Source of the DNA: Leptolyngbyaceae cyanobacterium M65_K2018_010
GTDB lineage: Bacteria; Cyanobacteriota; Cyanobacteriia; Phormidesmidales; Phormidesmidaceae
Direction of reading: 5' to 3'
Length of the DNA stretch: 9,058 bases
NCBI GenBank assembly: GCA_015295885.1
Contig: DVEE01000223.1
Span: 1-9,058, forward strand
Shown: positions 1 through 5,766 of the stretch, piece by piece
Numbering within the stretch: position 1 is the stretch's first letter
Layout of the letters: the number at the start of each line of letters is the position of its first letter
Notes under the pieces: generated by a model
Told to the model about the DNA's origin: nothing
Database searches by the model: none
What the model saw: the letters and a program-made list of their open reading frames with translations, nothing else
Program-made: the position numbers and the translations under genes

Positions 1-21
1 CCCCCACCATCCACTCCTGCC

Positions 22-26
22 GGAGG
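22..26 (+). promoter_or_regulatory. Ribosome binding site of hoxH
   Basis: GGAGG lies 6 bases before the ATG at 33. It supports that start, which also gives the normal HoxH N-terminus (DPVTRIEGH at residues 8-16). Only 32 bases precede the gene in the window, so any promoter or upstream hoxY gene is outside it. Confidence 0.8.
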
Positions 27-32
27 CAAATC

Positions 33-1457
33 ATGGCAAAAACCGTTGTAATCGATCCCGTCACCCGCATTGAAGGCCACGCCAAGATTTCAGTGTTCTT
101 GGATGATGCCGGTAAGGTGTCTAACGCCCAGTTCCATGTGGTGGAGTACCGGGGCTTTGAAAAATTTTGTGAGGGTCGGCCCTACACGGAAATGGCGGGG
201 ATTACGGCCCGGATTTGTGGGATTTGCCCGGTCAGCCACCTGATTTGTTCCGCCAAAACCGGCGATAAAATCCTGGCGGTGAACATTCCACCCACAGCGG
301 ACAAGTTGCGTCGGCTGATGAACCTGGGCCAGCTCACCCAATCCCACGCCCTCTCCTTTTTCCACCTGAGCAGCCCCGATTTTTTGCTGGGCTGGGATAG
401 CGACCCGGCTAAACGGAATGTGTTTGGCCTCATCGCCGCCGACCCAGACCTGGCCCGAGCCGGGATTCGTCTGCGCCAGTTTGGCCAAAAGGTGATTGAA
501 ATTTTGGGCGGGCGCAAAATCCATGCCGCTTGGACGGTGCCCGGTGGGGTGCGGGAACCCCTCAGCGAAGAGGGTCGAGCCTGGATGATCGAGCGATTGC
601 CAGAATCCTTTGCAACCACCCGCCAAGCCCTGGACATTTTCAAGGGTTTGATCACCGGCCCGATGCGAGAAGAGGTCAATATTTTCGGTGAGTTTCCTTC
701 TCTGTTTATGGGGCTGGTCAGTAAGGACGGGCTGTGGGAGCACTACGACGGTCACCTACGGTTCTCTGACAGCAGCGGCAACATCGTTGCTGACCACCTC
801 AGCGAGGATGACTACCAAACCTTCCTGGGCGAAGCCGTGGAAAGCTGGTCCTACCTGAAGTTTCCCTACTACAAGCCGATGGGCTACCCGGAGGGGATCT
901 ATCGGGTTGGTCCCCTGGCCCGGCTGAATGTGTGCGATCGCATCGGCACCCCCCAGGCCGACGCCGAACTGCAAGCTCTGCGGGACTACGCCGGTGGCGT
1001 ACCCACCTCCTCCTTCCTGTACCACTACGCTCGCCTGGTGGAGATTCTTGCCTGTCTGGAGCGCATCCAGTTACTCCTGGACGATCCCGAGATTCTCTCC
1101 CCCCGGGTGCGGGCCCATGCCGGTGTCAATGCCCTGGAGGCGATCGGGGTCAGCGAAGCCCCCCGGGGCACTCTTTTCCACCACTACAAAGTGGATGAAA
1201 ACGGCCTGATTCAGACAGTGAACCTGATTATTGCCACGGGCCAAAACAACCTGGCCATGAATAAAACCGTCACCCAGATTGCCCAACATTACATCCACGG
1301 CGAAGAGATTCCTGAGGGATTCCTCAACCGGGTGGAAGCGGGTATTCGCTGCTACGATCCCTGTCTATCCTGCTCCACCCACGCCGCCGGGCAAATGCCC
1401 CTGCAGGTGCAGTTGGTGACCGCCCAGGGAGAGGTGCTCCGCGAGGTCTATCGGTAA
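33..1457 (+). CDS. hoxH: NAD(P)-linked bidirectional [NiFe] hydrogenase, large catalytic subunit HoxH
   Basis: This is the catalytic subunit of the cytoplasmic bidirectional (group 3d) hydrogenase, which oxidises H2 or reduces protons and exchanges electrons through HoxY with the HoxEFU diaphorase. Seen: 474 residues, a normal HoxH length; N-terminal TRIEGH; the proximal nickel ligands in RICGICPVSH (C62, C65); and the distal ligands in DPCLSCSTH (C444, C447). The 24 residues after H450 match the C-terminal peptide that a dedicated endopeptidase (HoxW in this family) removes after nickel insertion, so the gene encodes the precursor. All four nickel/iron cysteines are present and the frame is intact. 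No hoxW or hyp genes are in the window. Three signalling-type genes follow on the same strand, the first two at 9-bp spacings, suggesting one transcript. The identification is very secure. Confidence 0.97.
   Translation: MAKTVVIDPVTRIEGHAKISVFLDDAGKVSNAQFHVVEYRGFEKFCEGRPYTEMAGITARICGICPVSHLICSAKTGDKILAVNIPPTADKLRRLMNLGQLTQSHALSFFHLSSPDFLLGWDSDPAKRNVFGLIAADPDLARAGIRLRQFGQKVIEILGGRKIHAAWTVPGGVREPLSEEGRAWMIERLPESFATTRQALDIFKGLITGPMREEVNIFGEFPSLFMGLVSKDGLWEHYDGHLRFSDSSGNIVADHLSEDDYQTFLGEAVESWSYLKFPYYKPMGYPEGIYRVGPLARLNVCDRIGTPQADAELQALRDYAGGVPTSSFLYHYARLVEILACLERIQLLLDDPEILSPRVRAHAGVNALEAIGVSEAPRGTLFHHYKVDENGLIQTVNLIIATGQNNLAMNKTVTQIAQHYIHGEEIPEGFLNRVEAGIRCYDPCLSCSTHAAGQMPLQVQLVTAQGEVLREVYR
934..941. 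repeat. HIP1 octamer GCGATCGC (one of at least six)
   Basis: This is the highly iterated palindrome of cyanobacterial genomes. Other exact copies start at 1934, 6233, 6634, 8120 and 8238. Six in 9 kb is far above chance for an 8-mer and marks the host as a cyanobacterium. The copies lie both in the hox-linked genes and in the rest, so there is no sign that the hox-linked genes are recent arrivals. Confidence 0.9.
1383..1454 (+). other. Predicted HoxH C-terminal maturation peptide
   Basis: Residues 451-474 (AAGQMPL... to EVYR) follow the terminal DPCxxCxxH motif. In [NiFe] hydrogenase large subunits cleavage occurs right after this histidine. The peptide is inferred from the family; the cleavage itself is not visible in DNA. 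Confidence 0.8.
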
Positions 1458-1466
1458 TTCCTAGTC

Positions 1467-1742
1467 ATGGCTAAAGAAAACCTCTTTCTCTGTATGGGTT
1501 CGGCCTGCCACCAAATGGGGGTCTACGATGTGCTGCCCCAGCTGCAAACCTTGATTAAAGACCACGACCTGGAAGACACGGTGGAACTCAAGGGTTCCTT
1601 TTGTCTGGAAACCTGTAGCCAGGGCATTGTGATGAAATTTCAGGATAAACGCTTTTGCGGCATCAGCCCCCAAAACGTAGACACCGTCTTTACTGAGAAA
1701 ATCTTACCGGTGGTGCAAGCGGCCCTTGCCCCAGCTCCCTAG
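1467..1742 (+). CDS. Thioredoxin-like (2Fe-2S) ferredoxin (NuoE/HoxE C-terminal-domain type)
   Basis: This is a 91-residue protein likely to bind one [2Fe-2S] cluster on a thioredoxin fold, as in the C-terminal half of NuoE/HoxE/HndA. Seen: C9-x4-C14 (CMGSAC) and C46-x3-C50 (CLETC), the four ligands in the usual NuoE-like order, with LKGSF before the second pair. It is the length of a lone domain and lacks the helical N-terminal part of HoxE. It starts 9 bp after hoxH without a convincing ribosome binding site, so translation may be coupled. The paired sequences GSACH and KGSFCLETC recall the small ferredoxins encoded beside PAS and SpoIIE genes in clostridial hydrogenase clusters. It could pass electrons between the hydrogenase and the PAS protein, or act as the redox sensor itself; that role is inferred. 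Confidence 0.88.
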   Translation: MAKENLFLCMGSACHQMGVYDVLPQLQTLIKDHDLEDTVELKGSFCLETCSQGIVMKFQDKRFCGISPQNVDTVFTEKILPVVQAALAPAP

Positions 1743-1751
1743 GGTCCTACC

Positions 1752-2360
1752 ATGGCTAATCCTGCTTTTTCTCAACCCTCCCAAAGGCTGAATTTCAGTG
1801 GAGAGAAGACTGGTGATGACCACCACCACCTCTGGCAGTTACTGTGGGAATACGACCCCAACGGTCTCATCGTAGTAGACGCTAACTACTACATTAAGTT
1901 AGTCAACCCAGCCTTTTGTCGCATGTTTCGGGTGCGATCGCAGGATGTCATTGGCGAGTTAGCCGCGACTATTTTGGATGACATCAGTGACTTTCAGCGG
2001 GTTTGGGAAACCGGCGAAGTCTATCGCGGCAAACCTAGGGAATTTACCCAATACGACCTATTGGTCAACCAGGTGATTTTCCCGATTCCTGAGGAGGGCA
2101 TCATTGCCTGCATTATGGCCGACTACAGCCACCAGTTGGTGGAGCGGCGAGAATTGATGGCCATTAAGGACGAAACCATCAAAAACGTGAACCAGGTGGT
2201 CGATAACCAGATGAAGGTGGTGCAGGAAATCGCCGGGTTGCTAGGCGAAACTACGGCCCAAACCAAGGTGAGTCTGCTCAAAATCGTCCAGATGCTCCAG
2301 CACGAAGCCGTGGATTCTGTCACCGCCATGCCTCCGGAAACCCGGGGAGATGAACGTTAG
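1752..2360 (+). CDS. PAS-domain sensor protein with HydS-like coiled-coil tail
   Basis: This 202-residue soluble protein has no kinase, HTH or other output domain. Seen: a variable N-terminus (1-27, with a short HHH), a PAS fold at about 28-125 (GLIVVDANYYIKLVNPAFCRMF in two halves at 38-59, then ELAATILDD), and a helical, probably coiled-coil tail from about 126 to 184. The tail pieces VVDNQMKVVQEIAGLLGET and AQTKVSLLKI closely resemble, from my knowledge of the family, the end of clostridial sensory [FeFe] hydrogenases, where the PAS domain is fused to the hydrogenase. Here it is a free protein. An AGGG sequence overlapping the previous stop lies 7 bases before the ATG. C56 is the only PAS-core cysteine in the first half; no heme or flavin ligand can be assigned. 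It probably senses redox state and contacts the downstream phosphatase (inference). Confidence 0.85.
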   Translation: MANPAFSQPSQRLNFSGEKTGDDHHHLWQLLWEYDPNGLIVVDANYYIKLVNPAFCRMFRVRSQDVIGELAATILDDISDFQRVWETGEVYRGKPREFTQYDLLVNQVIFPIPEEGIIACIMADYSHQLVERRELMAIKDETIKNVNQVVDNQMKVVQEIAGLLGETTAQTKVSLLKIVQMLQHEAVDSVTAMPPETRGDER

Positions 2361-2373
2361 GGTGGAAGTCCAG

Positions 2374-2429
2374 TTCAACATTCAAAGTTCAAAATTCAAA
2401 CTTCAAAATTCAAACTTCAAAATTGAAAA
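2374..2429. repeat. Heptamer tandem repeat, 8 units of TTCAAAN
   Basis: Eight consecutive 7-base units fit TTCAAAN. Units 1 and 8 each have one mismatch (TTCAACA, TTGAAAA). The last bases of units 2 to 7 run G, A, C, A, C, A. It is a short tandemly repeated repetitive (STRR) array of the kind widespread in cyanobacterial intergenic DNA. It separates the PAS and phosphatase genes and probably does not end the operon, since no hairpin is visible. Confidence 0.92.
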
Positions 2430-2441
2430 CTATCTCACCCT

Positions 2442-2469
2442 CCCATTACCCACGACCCATCCCCCATCA
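2442..2469. repeat. Second heptamer array, 4 units of CCCANNN
   Basis: The units are CCCATTA, CCCACGA, CCCATCC and CCCATCA, exactly in 7-base register. The array lies 12 bases after the TTCAAAN array and ends 17 bases before the phosphatase ATG. It is a different heptamer family with the same period, and is C-rich and without T-tracts or pairing potential. No ribosome binding site is visible between it and the ATG at 2487. Confidence 0.75.
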
Positions 2470-2486
2470 CCTTCCGCTTTCGGCCT

Positions 2487-3653
2487 ATGACCGTAGATAA
2501 CTTCATCGATATCTACAGCGCCAGCCTTAACAAACGAGGCGAGGAGCTGTGCGGCGACAAGGTGAAATACCTCAAAACCGATACTAAAACGACGGTAGTG
2601 CTGTCCGATGGCTTAGGCAGTGGGGTGAAAGCCAACATTTTGGCCACCCTCACCACCGAAATTCTGATCACCATGCTCAACGCCGATGTGCCCTTAGAGG
2701 AGGTGCTAAAAACGGTGATTGGTACCCTGCCCATTTGCCGGGTTCGTAAAATTGCCTATTCTACCTTCACGATCCTCTGGGTCGATAGCCGCACCAACCA
2801 CTTCAAGGTGATCAACTTTGACAACCCGCCGCCGGTCTTTTGCCACCAGGGCCGGGTGCAACCGCTAGCCATGGAAACCCAAGAAATATTGGGCCGCAAG
2901 CTGCAATCTGCCGAGGGTCAGCTGGACCGCGGCGATTTTCTAGGGGCTATCAGTGATGGCGTCCTCTATGCCGGCATGGGCATGACCATGAACTTTGGCT
3001 GGGGTTGGGAGAACATCGCCAAGCACATTGAGACCGTGCTGATGGGACAGGCCCACACCGCTCACACCATCGTTAAAAACGTTATTGACCACACCTTTGA
3101 GCTGTATCAGGGTATTGTCGGAGACGACGCTACCTTTGTGGGCCTCTATATTCGCCAGCGTCACCCGCTGATGATTTTTACCGGACCGCCCCTAGAGGAA
3201 GCCCAGGATGAAATCTATGTGGACCGCCTGCTTGGCTTTGAAGGCCGCAAGGTGGTCTGCGGGGGCACAACGGGGAACATCGTTGCCAGCTACCTGGGCG
3301 AAATGGTGGAAATGGACCTCTCTACCATGCGGCGAGAATTACCCCCCATTGGCATGTTGAGCTGCGTCGATCTAGTCACCGAAGGCATCCTCACCCTATC
3401 CAAGGCAACGGAATATATGCGCAACTGCCATTGCGATCTGGGCCGCCTACGTTTTGATAACAATGGGGCCTACCTCCTAGCCCGAGAAATTCTCCAGGCC
3501 GACTCGATACATTTTTTGGTGGGCCAGAGTATCAACGAGTTTTACCAAAACCCCCTTCTCCCCAAGAATATTTCCATCCGCCGTAGCCTGATTGAGGAGT
3601 TGGTCAGCCTGCTCCGCCGGTTTCAGAAGGAAGTAACCGTGGAATACTGCTAA
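2487..3653 (+). CDS. SpoIIE/PP2C-type serine/threonine phosphatase of the hydrogenase-linked cassette
   Basis: The 388-residue protein has a metal-dependent PP2C (SpoIIE) phosphatase domain in about residues 1-222 and an extra domain to the end. Metal-binding motifs are intact: SDGLGSGVKAN at 40-50 (D41), ISDGV at 155-159 (D157) and VGDDAT at 211-216 (D213/D214). It should dephosphorylate Ser/Thr on a partner protein in the cytoplasm. LNKRGEELCGDKV (14-26) and GVKANILATLT (46-56) are, from my knowledge of the family, typical of phosphatases next to sensory [FeFe] hydrogenases in Clostridia. The C-terminal domain (about 230-388) begins with a segment like TGPP and GGTTGNIVASYLG and carries C293, C314-x-C316 and C388. 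I cannot assign it a fold. No partner kinase or STAS antagonist is encoded nearby. The start has no visible ribosome binding site, but the following residues match the family N-terminus. Confidence 0.9.
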   Translation: MTVDNFIDIYSASLNKRGEELCGDKVKYLKTDTKTTVVLSDGLGSGVKANILATLTTEILITMLNADVPLEEVLKTVIGTLPICRVRKIAYSTFTILWVDSRTNHFKVINFDNPPPVFCHQGRVQPLAMETQEILGRKLQSAEGQLDRGDFLGAISDGVLYAGMGMTMNFGWGWENIAKHIETVLMGQAHTAHTIVKNVIDHTFELYQGIVGDDATFVGLYIRQRHPLMIFTGPPLEEAQDEIYVDRLLGFEGRKVVCGGTTGNIVASYLGEMVEMDLSTMRRELPPIGMLSCVDLVTEGILTLSKATEYMRNCHCDLGRLRFDNNGAYLLAREILQADSIHFLVGQSINEFYQNPLLPKNISIRRSLIEELVSLLRRFQKEVTVEYC

Positions 3654-3853
3654 TCTGCCGGAGGCCTAGACCAACAGGCCAGGGCTCGAGCCGAGAGCTA
3701 CGGCCATGGCGGGTTCACTAGGGGTGGCCTGGGGTATTAGAAGTCCTAAGGTTAGGCATCAACCCCTAAGGAGTTCCTGGGTTTACTAGTACCCTGCGGC
3801 GGAAATAGGGCTACCCTTTGTGCGGCTGAAAAGCCTTGATAAAAGGGGCCTCT

Positions 3854-3930
3854 CTTTCCTCCTGCTACGCCCGGGCTACGCCCTACATCCTTCATCCTTA
3901 CTTTCCTCCTGCTACGCCCTACATCCTTCA
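3854..3930. repeat. Imperfect direct repeat with internal 11-bp duplication
   Basis: Copy 1 (3854-3894, 41 bp) and copy 2 (3901-3930, 30 bp) share the start CTTTCCTCCTGCTACGCCC and the end TACATCCTTCA. Copy 1 differs only by an 11-bp insertion, GGGCTACGCCC (3873-3883), which repeats its own GCTACGCCC core. The copies are 6 bases apart. It looks like slippage-made repeat DNA; no function can be read from it. Confidence 0.88.
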
Positions 3931-3962
3931 GGTACTAGGTTGTCCCCCCTGGTTTAAACGAC

Positions 3963-3990
3963 CAGAGGTGCAGACCGGGCTGCACCTCTG
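3963..3990. terminator. Perfect 11-bp hairpin, probable bidirectional terminator
   Basis: CAGAGGTGCAG (3963-3973) pairs perfectly with CTGCACCTCTG (3980-3990) around a 6-base loop ACCGGG. It sits between two convergent genes, about 310 bp after the phosphatase stop and 32 bp after the end of the DUF2949 gene in its own direction. Neither side has a real T-tract (the minus strand continues GTCGTTTAAAC), so it is not a classical intrinsic terminator. Cyanobacterial terminators often lack T-tracts, and an mRNA 3'-end stabiliser is an alternative. Confidence 0.6.
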
Positions 3991-4021
3991 AAGGGAAAGT
4001 CTAGACGGGCTAGGCTTTAGG

Positions 4022-4213
4022 CTAAGCGGCTTCCATCCAATCATAGATCTGCTCAAGTTGCTCCAGAGTAATTAAACCGTACTGCCAGAGAATCATGGGC
4101 AATGGTCCGGGGTCCTGCTCCAGATGTTTCAACGCGACCTGTAACGAGGCCGCCGAAATGGCTAATTCATCCTGCAAAAACTGAATTAATCTGGCCGTTC
4201 CATGGGTTGTCAT
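4022..4213 (-). CDS. Small DUF2949 protein
   Basis: The 63-residue protein belongs to the DUF2949 family, short proteins found in cyanobacteria and of unknown function. The recognisable core is RLIQFLQDELAI (8-19) and LPMILWQYGLITLEQLEQI (38-56) followed by YDWM, with a helical, leucine-rich, soluble composition. Length and both conserved blocks are normal for the family. The start is fixed by an excellent ribosome binding site. It is transcribed alone, convergent with the hydrogenase-linked genes, so no shared function is implied. The family pattern of two helix-rich halves resembles small protein-binding modules, but I do not assign a role. Confidence 0.88.
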   Translation of the reverse strand: MTTHGTARLIQFLQDELAISAASLQVALKHLEQDPGPLPMILWQYGLITLEQLEQIYDWMEAA

Positions 4214-4218
4214 AGAAA

Positions 4219-4229
4219 ATCACCTCCTT
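4219..4229 (-). promoter_or_regulatory. Strong ribosome binding site of the DUF2949 gene
   Basis: On the minus strand AAGGAGGTGAT, a near-complete complement of the 16S rRNA 3' end, lies 5 bases before the ATG. It is much the best Shine-Dalgarno in the window, and suggests high translation of this small protein. Confidence 0.9.
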
Positions 4230-4262
4230 TTCTAAAGCTTAGGTTTGACGATGTTGCCCACG

Positions 4263-4290
4263 ATTTTACCCAAGGTTGTCTCGGTGACAA
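4263..4290 (-). promoter_or_regulatory. Candidate promoter of the DUF2949 gene with an inverted repeat over the -35
   Basis: On the minus strand TTGTCA (4290-4285) and TAAAAT (4268-4263) are separated by 16 bases, close to the sigma-70 consensus, and would start an mRNA about 40-45 bases before the ATG. The inverted repeat GTTGTC-N5-GACAAC (4275-4291) covers the -35 box and half the spacer, and a wider pair GATGTTG/CAACATC (4250-4256, 4288-4294) brackets the promoter. Either could be an operator. In plus orientation the repeat is followed by six T (4296-4301) and could instead end transcripts coming from the left. Confidence 0.55.
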
Positions 4291-4301
4291 CATCATTTTT
4301 T

Positions 4302-4635
4302 GACTAGGTTAACGAAGGATTTATCACCCAGCCACCTGCGATCAGCAAAAGCCTCACAAAGCTTGGTTTTCTGGATGATTCCGGCTCCATGCTGAGGGCT
4401 CAGCAGGTCAGCATCAGTGGAGCCCGAGGGCCTAGCCGTTCCTATTTGGGCGAAGTACAGATCAGTTGCTCAAGCCGAGTCATTACCCTAGTCTGCCCAG
4501 CCGATAGGGACTGGCCCGTTGAGGAACCGCTATCTGTCCACCAGATCGTTCAAAAATTGGAATTGGAGCCTAGCAGAAAATTGACTAACAGGGCAACCCC
4601 TAACCGCTTAAAACTTTATTAAATTTGAAGACCCT
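4302..4635. other. Intergenic stretch with one doubtful open frame
   Basis: This lies between the DUF2949 promoter and the end of the tocopherol cyclase gene. A plus-strand frame is open from 4308 and has its first ATG at 4389, running to 4622 (77 codons, starting MLRAQQVSISGARGPS, ending NRLKLY). It has no ribosome binding site before that ATG and no family I recognise. Near the ATG is GCTGAG-GG-CTCAGC. I see no clear terminator for the minus-strand tocopherol cyclase, only AT-rich DNA at 4608-4628. Confidence 0.4.
4389..4622 (+). CDS. Doubtful small open reading frame, hypothetical
   Basis: The 77-residue frame is not recognised. There is no Shine-Dalgarno, signal peptide or membrane segment. 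Composition is mixed (hydrophobic patch VITLVCP, acidic DRDWPVEEPLS, basic end). The open frame extends 27 codons upstream of the first ATG without a good start. It may be chance or the remnant of a gene. It is listed so the stretch is not left blank. Confidence 0.15.
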   Translation: MLRAQQVSISGARGPSRSYLGEVQISCSSRVITLVCPADRDWPVEEPLSVHQIVQKLELEPSRKLTNRATPNRLKLY

Positions 4636-5766
4636 TCATGGGCCGTAACGCCGCTGGGGTAATTCCTGAATCCAGCTTTGTGACCAGGGCCCGCCGCCGA
4701 CTTCGAGCCCGCCCTGGTGGCTGGTGGCAGCAACGACTAAGCTCAGAGTATGCTTCTGGCGACGCCACAGCTTGAGTTGAATCTGCCCTTGGGTGGTATC
4801 GTAGCAGCTGAATTGAAGTCCCTGGTGGGTGGGAGTTCGCACGGCCGTGTAAGGACCTGGGGTAGTACCCAGCAGCTCTACTACGTAGTCGGGCCGCTCG
4901 GCCTGAACAAACCAATAGCCCCAAGGTTCGATGTGCCAACTCAGAGCGGCATTCCAGGGGACAAATTCGTAGAATTGGCCCTGAAAGTGAACCCCCACCA
5001 TTCCCACCTCTTCCATCCAGGTGAGGACCCGGCGGCGGCCGCCACCAGCGGTCAGGGCCAGATCGGTGAACTCCGCAAAGGCGTTGCAATGCAGCCAAAA
5101 CCATTTTTGCGGAAAGGCGCCCCCCCAGTTTTTTTCGCTGTAGGCCGGTGCCTTGGCAAACTCGTAGCGCTGCCCCTGCCACTCTACCCAGCCGGTGGCC
5201 AAGCCATGGGCCATCAAGACCTGCCACCCGGGTTCAAAAATTTGCCACTGGGAAAGCCAGCCCGCCGTGGACTGTTGGGGTTGCCCTGGCCGGCCCCAGC
5301 CATAGATGGGGTTAGTGGCATACTGCCAGGTGACTGTTTCACCATTGCTGGGATCCTGCAGGTGCCCCTGGTGCCAGGTAGGGGTCACCTGGTAACCCTC
5401 AGTCCCCCGATGGCTAAACTCCCTGGGCCAGAGAAATTGTGGGGCTAGGTCTTGTCGTCGGTGACGCCAGTGGCCCAAGCCCAACCCCTCTCGCCAGGCC
5501 CAGAATAGGTGAGGGTCTGGAAAGGTACGGCAGAAGTAGCGGTCCTGGGGCCCCAGAATTTGGGCTGCGCCACCACTGTGGGGTTGGCCTCCGATGGGAT
5601 CTTCAATCGAGTACATGAACGCGAAGGAATGCCCTGGCTGGGGTAGGGTAAGACGGAAATACCAGCCCTCAAAGAAGCGATCGGCGCGCCCATGCCAGTG
5701 ATAGCCGCTGTGGGGGGTTTGCAGGGGGTGAAGGGGGGTCGCCAAGGGCCGAAACAGCAAGGTCAT
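4636..5766 (-). CDS. Tocopherol cyclase (VTE1/Slr1737 family)
   Basis: The enzyme closes the chromanol ring of tocopherol (vitamin E) from phytylated benzoquinol precursors, giving the lipid antioxidant of photosynthetic membranes. Seen: 376 residues, close to cyanobacterial homologues, with the family hallmarks HSGYHW at 19-24, FFEGWYFR at 31-38, the EDP block at 55-57, and EKNWGGAFPQKWFWLHCN at 211-228. The protein is rich in Trp and aromatic residues, as expected of its beta-barrel fold. There is no signal peptide. Its ATG overlaps the TGA of the upstream metallopeptidase gene (ATGA), so translation is probably coupled. Last gene of the minus-strand group. The family call is secure; which tocol is made cannot be told. 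Confidence 0.93.
   Translation of the reverse strand: MTLLFRPLATPLHPLQTPHSGYHWHGRADRFFEGWYFRLTLPQPGHSFAFMYSIEDPIGGQPHSGGAAQILGPQDRYFCRTFPDPHLFWAWREGLGLGHWRHRRQDLAPQFLWPREFSHRGTEGYQVTPTWHQGHLQDPSNGETVTWQYATNPIYGWGRPGQPQQSTAGWLSQWQIFEPGWQVLMAHGLATGWVEWQGQRYEFAKAPAYSEKNWGGAFPQKWFWLHCNAFAEFTDLALTAGGGRRRVLTWMEEVGMVGVHFQGQFYEFVPWNAALSWHIEPWGYWFVQAERPDYVVELLGTTPGPYTAVRTPTHQGLQFSCYDTTQGQIQLKLWRRQKHTLSLVVAATSHQGGLEVGGGPWSQSWIQELPQRRYGP

Larger units (their letters stand above)
3654..4021. other. Non-coding interval between convergent genes
   Basis: These 368 bp separate the end of the phosphatase gene from the end of the DUF2949 gene. I find no credible coding frame. It contains a GGCTCGAGCC palindrome (3683-3692), a small GGCT-GAAA-AGCC hairpin (3824-3835), an imperfect direct repeat (3854-3930) and a strong hairpin (3963-3990). 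CTAGTACC (3786-3793) and GGTACTAG (3931-3938) are inverted copies flanking much of it. A small RNA is possible but nothing identifies one. Confidence 0.6.

Noticed and set aside
90..755. Long minus-strand open frame opposite hoxH
   Set aside because: It is an antisense shadow of a certain gene; the protein resembles nothing and has no ribosome binding site.
1458..1466. Ribosome binding site for the ferredoxin gene in the gap after hoxH
   Set aside because: TTCCTAGTC has no purine-rich block; the nearest GAGG is about 20 bases away inside hoxH.
2374..2469. CRISPR-like array
   Set aside because: The units are 7 bases with no spacers, so this is simple tandem repeat DNA.
3991..4020. GGGAAAGTC, like a conserved piece of RNase P RNA
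   Set aside because: The rest of the RNA would have to run through the DUF2949 gene, and no other conserved rnpB blocks are present.
4275..4301. Intrinsic terminator (GTTGTC-GACAAC plus six T) on the plus strand
   Set aside because: No plus-strand gene ends nearby and the stem is only 6 bp; it fits better as part of the minus-strand promoter. It is kept only as a remark there.
4368..4391. LDDSGSM in the doubtful plus-strand frame, like a von Willebrand A metal site
   Set aside because: It lies before the first ATG and nothing else of that domain follows; the match is seven residues and likely chance.
4750..5448. Long plus-strand open frame opposite tocopherol cyclase
   Set aside because: The minus strand carries an unmistakable enzyme across the whole stretch; the plus frame is its complement.
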